A stretch of DNA of 46,962 nucleotides from positions 1 through 46,962 of the forward strand of contig JAJPXQ010000017.1 of the NCBI GenBank assembly GCA_021205385.1. The letters are read 5' to 3'. The translations under genes and the position numbers were made by a program. How positions within the stretch are numbered: position 1 is the first letter of the stretch; each line of letters starts with the position of its first letter. The notes below the pieces were generated by a model, which ran no database searches, had not been told where the DNA came from, and saw only the letters and a list, made by a program, of their open reading frames with translations. Positions 43,537 through 46,962 of the stretch are shown one piece after another. The DNA comes from Lachnospiraceae bacterium (GTDB taxonomy: Bacteria; Bacillota; Clostridia; Lachnospirales; Lachnospiraceae).

Positions 43537-43910
43537 GACTGATGTTTGGAATTATGTTTTTTGTTTGCGGACTGGCAATGTTTATCGTCGGACTTGACAA
43601 CGGAGATGCCTCGGTTATACTGAGCGCTCTGATCTTTCTTATCCCCGGCATCCTGCTTCTGAGGCGCAAAAAGCAGAAAGTTTCCACTGACAATACCGTA
43701 ACACATTCTGCCAATCGTACCACAACCCAGACGCAGGAAAAAGCCTCTGGGAAACAGGCTAAAAAAAACAAGGGTGCAAAGGGCGCCGGATCATCCGCCG
43801 GCGTAACCAGTGGCAGCGCCTCAGGCAGCGGAGAAAAGGTCTGCAAACACTGCGGCGCCACCATGCAGGGCAGCCTGCTCTACTGTAGTCACTGCGGCTA
43901 TAAGCTGTGA
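43533..43910 (+). CDS. Small membrane protein with C-terminal zinc ribbon
   Basis: This 125-residue protein has two N-terminal membrane helices (LMFGIMFFVCGLAMFIVGL and VILSALIFLIPGILLL), a Lys/Thr/Ser-rich linker and a zinc ribbon at the very end (CKHCGATMQGSLLYCSHCG). Its start overlaps the dynamin stop as ATGA, and AGGAGGG precedes it, so it is coupled to the dynamin. It may be a membrane receptor for that GTPase. Confidence 0.8.
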   Translation: MRLMFGIMFFVCGLAMFIVGLDNGDASVILSALIFLIPGILLLRRKKQKVSTDNTVTHSANRTTTQTQEKASGKQAKKNKGAKGAGSSAGVTSGSASGSGEKVCKHCGATMQGSLLYCSHCGYKL

Positions 43911-43926
43911 CAGGAAAGGCATTAAC

Positions 43927-45372
43927 ATGTGGAAATGTCCGTTATGTGATACGATAAATACCGAGCAGCTCTTATGCACGGGATGCGGCTTCGATGAGCG
44001 CAAAAACTACGAGCGGTACCGCTCACTCTCCCCTCTCACCCGCAAAATCCGCGAACAGTACACGGATTCTGTCTGTGGTTCTGACTTTTGCTGTGACAGG
44101 GGCGACACCTTTTATCTGAATCATGATTATGACCGCGCCATCCACTGGTACCGTCAGGCGATCCAAAAAGGCAGCGCGGACGGAAAACAGAAGCTGGGGC
44201 GCTGCCTGTGCCGACTTGGCGACGACCACTATTTCGGCAGAGGCGTCAAAAAAGATTATCTGGAGGCTGTGAGCCTGTACCGCCAGGCGGCCGGATACGG
44301 AAATACAGACGCGCAGTACAATCTCGGAAAATGCTGCTATTTTGGCAGAGGCGTCCCGGAAAACCGGACAGAAGCGGTGAAATACTACACACAGGCGGCC
44401 GAAGGCGGAAACGCGCTCGCCCAATATGACCTCGGTGTCTGCCGCGCGGAGGGCGTCGGATGCGACCAGAGTGACGCGGAAGCTGCCAGATGGTTTGATC
44501 TGTCCGCGAAACAGGGCAGCTCAGCCGCGCAGTACCGGCTCGGGGACTGCTATCTGCGGGGTGCTGGTGTGAGCCAGGATGACACGGAAGCCGCGAGACT
44601 ATTCCGCCAATCGGCAAATAAAGGGAACCTACAGGCACAAAAAGCGCTCGGCGACTGCTACTATTATGGCAGAGGGATCGCGGAGGATTACGAAAAAGCG
44701 GCAAAGCTCTACCAGAAAGCGGCGGACAGGGGCAACATTTCCGCGCAGGTACAGCTCGCCGAGTGTTATCGCTATGGCAGAGGCGTCCCGGTGGATCACG
44801 AAGAGACCCTGAAAAGATACCGGCTGGCCGCGGATCAGGGCGACCCGGAAGCGCTCTGCGGACTCGCCGCCTGCTATCGGTACGGATATGGGGTTCCCGT
44901 GGATCACATAAAGGAAAAAGGATATCTGCTGGGGGCAGCCGGTCAGGGAAATACAGAGGCCCTGTTTGCACTGATCGAAATGGCAGACCACTATTTCGCC
45001 GGAACTGATGTGCCGCGGGATTACCAGGAAGCCCTGAGGCTGTACCGTGTGGGCGCAATGCACAATATCCCAGAAGCTCAGATGAAGCTTGCAGGCTGTT
45101 ACTATTATGGTAAAGGAACCGATGTCAATTACAACGAAGCGTTTCGTTTTTACAGTCTTGCCGCCGATCAAGTGCCAAAAGCAAATCTGATGCTCGCCAT
45201 CTGCTGCAAAGACGGCAGAGGAGTAAAACAGGATACCGATAAGGCCCTGTTTTATGTAAACAGGATTCCAACCTCCTGCGAAAGTGATCTGCTGCAACAA
45301 GCACAGCAGTTGCAAAAGGAACTGACAAAAGAGGCTCAGGCTCCTTCGTGGAAGTTCTGGAAGAAACGATAA
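43927..45372 (+). CDS. Zinc-ribbon protein with about ten Sel1 repeats
   Basis: This 481-residue protein is the plus-arm counterpart of the Sel1 gene at 16953-18221. It starts MWKCPLC...CTGCGFDERKNYERYRSLSPLT, the same zinc-ribbon plus NYExYR module, followed by a helical spacer and about ten Sel1-type repeats (AQYNLGKCCYFGRGV, ALGDCYYYGRGI, AECYRYGRGV). AGGAAAGG precedes the ATG at 43927; a longer frame from 43810 overlaps the previous gene out of frame and is not used. Its end is basic (SWKFWKKR). Likely a cytoplasmic adaptor. Confidence 0.85.
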   Translation: MWKCPLCDTINTEQLLCTGCGFDERKNYERYRSLSPLTRKIREQYTDSVCGSDFCCDRGDTFYLNHDYDRAIHWYRQAIQKGSADGKQKLGRCLCRLGDDHYFGRGVKKDYLEAVSLYRQAAGYGNTDAQYNLGKCCYFGRGVPENRTEAVKYYTQAAEGGNALAQYDLGVCRAEGVGCDQSDAEAARWFDLSAKQGSSAAQYRLGDCYLRGAGVSQDDTEAARLFRQSANKGNLQAQKALGDCYYYGRGIAEDYEKAAKLYQKAADRGNISAQVQLAECYRYGRGVPVDHEETLKRYRLAADQGDPEALCGLAACYRYGYGVPVDHIKEKGYLLGAAGQGNTEALFALIEMADHYFAGTDVPRDYQEALRLYRVGAMHNIPEAQMKLAGCYYYGKGTDVNYNEAFRFYSLAADQVPKANLMLAICCKDGRGVKQDTDKALFYVNRIPTSCESDLLQQAQQLQKELTKEAQAPSWKFWKKR

Positions 45373-45455
45373 ATTGCTCCCTGACGTCGATTTCGTAACA
45401 GGTTCTGAGGAAAGATTCGAGCGACAAAATTGTCAGGACAGAAAGGTTCCCAACT

Positions 45456-46962
45456 ATGCGTAAGTGTCCAATATGTGGCAAAGAAAATGAGGATCTCAGA
45501 TTTTGCCGTTACTGTGGATTTGATGATAATACAAATTGTGAACGATATCGGACGATCTCTCCGCTCTCGGAAAAACGTCGGCAGGGATATGCCGATATGA
45601 TAAAGAGACGCCGCGAAAGAGTAAAGGAGCACAGTGCCCTCGAGCCCTCCCTGGCCAAAAGCATCGCCGAGGCAATGAAGCTGCCACAGCCAGACACCAC
45701 AGCGGTGACATCAAAGACATATACATTGACCGCAACGCCTGCTAAGACGCAGACAAAAACTACTTCTGCCTCGGCTCTCACTAAGATACAGACGAAAGCT
45801 GCATCCGCCGCGACGCCTGCCAAAACACAGACAACAGCTGCATCCGCCGCGACGCCTGTCAGGCCGCGGACTGGTTCTGCATCTGGATCCGATTTCAGTT
45901 TTTTTCTTGATGAGGATTTAAAAAAAGATTTAGATTTCTTTGATTCCTTAGCAAAAACACTACAGCAGGATGCAAAGACTGAGACTTCAAAACTCACCAG
46001 TTCCGCAGCGCCCTCAAAAACCACTGGCTCAGCAACGCCCTCGAAAGCTTCCGAATCCGCTACAGCCTCAAAAACCCTGGGGTCTTCCACAACCCCAAAA
46101 GCCTCAGGTTCCGCAGCGGCACCAAAAAAATCCGCTCAGGCTTCGGCAACGCCCAAAACCACACGAACTTCCCAGAATCATTCAAAGGAAAATAAGCCTT
46201 CCGCGAATACCACTTCCAGGGAAAAAAATTCGAAAAAATCCCGCGGCAGTGCTTTTCCCACGGCTGCGGTCGTGGTCATCTTTCTGGTGTTCGGAATCGT
46301 CATCGGCGGATTTTTCCTCTCAAGAAATCGTTCGAACGATGAACAGAAGGCCATGGATACAGGCACGCCAGAGGTTCTGACGGAAAGTACAGAAACCGAT
46401 AGCGAGACGGCAACTGTCACCGCTTTTGCTGAGGATAACAATATCACCACAGAAGAGCCGACAGAGATAGAATCACCGACAGCGGTTTTTATAGCGGAGA
46501 CGAAGGATAAGCCTGTGTTAATGTCCGATCCATTTGGCTCTGAATTAGAAGAGCAAACGGTTTTGGGAAATGGAGATATCAAAAGAAGCCAGATCGCGAC
46601 GATCACCGTTCTGGCCACGCTTTCAGACGCGCCAGAGGACGCCTGGGATGTATCAGAAGCGCAAGACGGCAGCGTGAAAGCCTGGGTCGTGAGCAACGGA
46701 AATCTGTATGATCTGTACCTGGCCGGCGAAGGCGGTGTCGCTGCGCCAAAATATAGTAATTATCTGTTCGCGAAATACACGAATCTTACAGAAATTACAC
46801 TCGGAAACGCGTTTGACACTGGAAATGTTACTCGAATGAGCAATATGTTCTATGACTGTACTAGCCTGACCACGCTGAATTTAAGCAGCTTTCACACAGA
46901 AAATGTCACTAGTCTTACAGGTATGTTTCTGGGCTGTGAGAACCTGGTCAGCATCGATTTGA
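45456..46962 (+). CDS. Zinc-ribbon, membrane-anchored BspA-type leucine-rich repeat protein (partial)
   Basis: The frame runs off the right edge; at least 502 codons are present. It starts with MRKCPICG...CRYCGFDDNTNCERYRTISPL, the third copy of the zinc-ribbon module. Then come ~180 residues of low-complexity Thr/Ala/Ser/Lys/Pro with degenerate repeats (KTQTKTTSASA, KTQTTAASAAT), a transmembrane helix (AAVVVIFLVFGIVIGGFFL, about residues 268-288), an acidic Thr-rich stretch and, at the edge, BspA-type (DUF285) leucine-rich repeats (MSNMFYDCTSLTTLNLSSF). The zinc ribbon would be cytoplasmic and the repeats outside the cell. GAAAGG precedes the ATG. Confidence 0.8.
   Translation, partial: MRKCPICGKENEDLRFCRYCGFDDNTNCERYRTISPLSEKRRQGYADMIKRRRERVKEHSALEPSLAKSIAEAMKLPQPDTTAVTSKTYTLTATPAKTQTKTTSASALTKIQTKAASAATPAKTQTTAASAATPVRPRTGSASGSDFSFFLDEDLKKDLDFFDSLAKTLQQDAKTETSKLTSSAAPSKTTGSATPSKASESATASKTLGSSTTPKASGSAAAPKKSAQASATPKTTRTSQNHSKENKPSANTTSREKNSKKSRGSAFPTAAVVVIFLVFGIVIGGFFLSRNRSNDEQKAMDTGTPEVLTESTETDSETATVTAFAEDNNITTEEPTEIESPTAVFIAETKDKPVLMSDPFGSELEEQTVLGNGDIKRSQIATITVLATLSDAPEDAWDVSEAQDGSVKAWVVSNGNLYDLYLAGEGGVAAPKYSNYLFAKYTNLTEITLGNAFDTGNVTRMSNMFYDCTSLTTLNLSSFHTENVTSLTGMFLGCENLVSIDL

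Noticed and set aside
43810-43926. Longer N-terminus for the second Sel1 gene, starting at 43810
   Set aside because: It would overlap the membrane zinc-ribbon gene out of frame, while the ATG at 43927 has a ribosome binding site and starts the conserved zinc-ribbon module.
45379-45438. Weak inverted repeat CCTGAC/GTCAGG between the last two plus-strand genes
   Set aside because: The arms are six or seven bases and about 46 bases apart with no T-tract, so a terminator is not supported.

Overview
The window looks like an accessory region of a low-to-mid GC Gram-positive Clostridia genome, most likely a gut Lachnospiraceae or Oscillospiraceae relative. This rests on strong AGGAGG-type ribosome binding sites in front of nearly every gene, frequent GTG/TTG starts, a DUF3990/DUF3791 cassette, a BspA-type leucine-rich repeat protein, FtsK/WXG100 genes and an IS66-type insertion sequence. 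No rRNA, tRNA or CRISPR array was seen.

Layout. Positions 1-322 hold no gene, only short repeats that resemble insertion-sequence ends. Positions 323-1721 are an IS66-type element with inverted ends and a near-perfect 8-bp target duplication; its transposase lacks the N-terminus. From 1754 to 39342 almost everything is on the minus strand in tightly packed, often overlapping genes. Positions 39343-39671 are a divergent promoter region. From 39672 to the right edge the genes are on the plus strand. The locus therefore has two arms leaving one intergenic region, whose two predicted promoters share the same -35 hexamer (TTGCAA) and the same 17-bp spacer.

Minus arm in order of transcription: a coiled-coil protein with a degenerate ATPase-like N-terminus; an Hsp70/actin-fold ATPase; a long coiled-coil protein; a zinc-ribbon protein; a four-helix membrane protein; a coiled-coil protein; a small basic-helix/acidic-tail protein that resembles ESCRT-III; an AAA ATPase with MIT-like N-terminus and Vps4-type core; a second AAA protein with a degraded Walker B; three WXG100-like proteins and a coiled-coil companion; a B-box-like membrane protein; a 59-residue protein; an E2-like protein; a JAMM peptidase; an E1-like enzyme; a four-module FtsK/EccC-like ATPase; a zinc-ribbon Sel1 protein; a DUF3990/DUF3791 cassette; an SPFH protein with zinc ribbons; a membrane protein; a zinc-ribbon helical-repeat protein; a HerA-type ATPase; a papain-like peptidase with an acidic repeat region; a small protein; and three paralogous coiled-coil, membrane-anchored proteins. 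Plus arm: two dynamin-like GTPases, a small membrane zinc-ribbon protein, a zinc-ribbon Sel1 protein and a membrane-anchored zinc-ribbon/BspA protein cut by the window edge.

Interpretation (inference). The locus combines parts usually met separately: a WXG100 plus FtsK/EccC-type export pair, a ubiquitin-like E1/E2/JAMM set, a Vps4/ESCRT-III-like pair, tandem dynamins, an SPFH scaffold and an Hsp70-like ATPase. It lacks recognisable EssA, EssB, EsaA and YukD, so it is not a standard type VII secretion system. The simplest reading is a large membrane-associated machine for export or membrane remodelling controlled by protein tagging. A small palindromic repeat has spread through the locus and sits in frame inside several of its genes.
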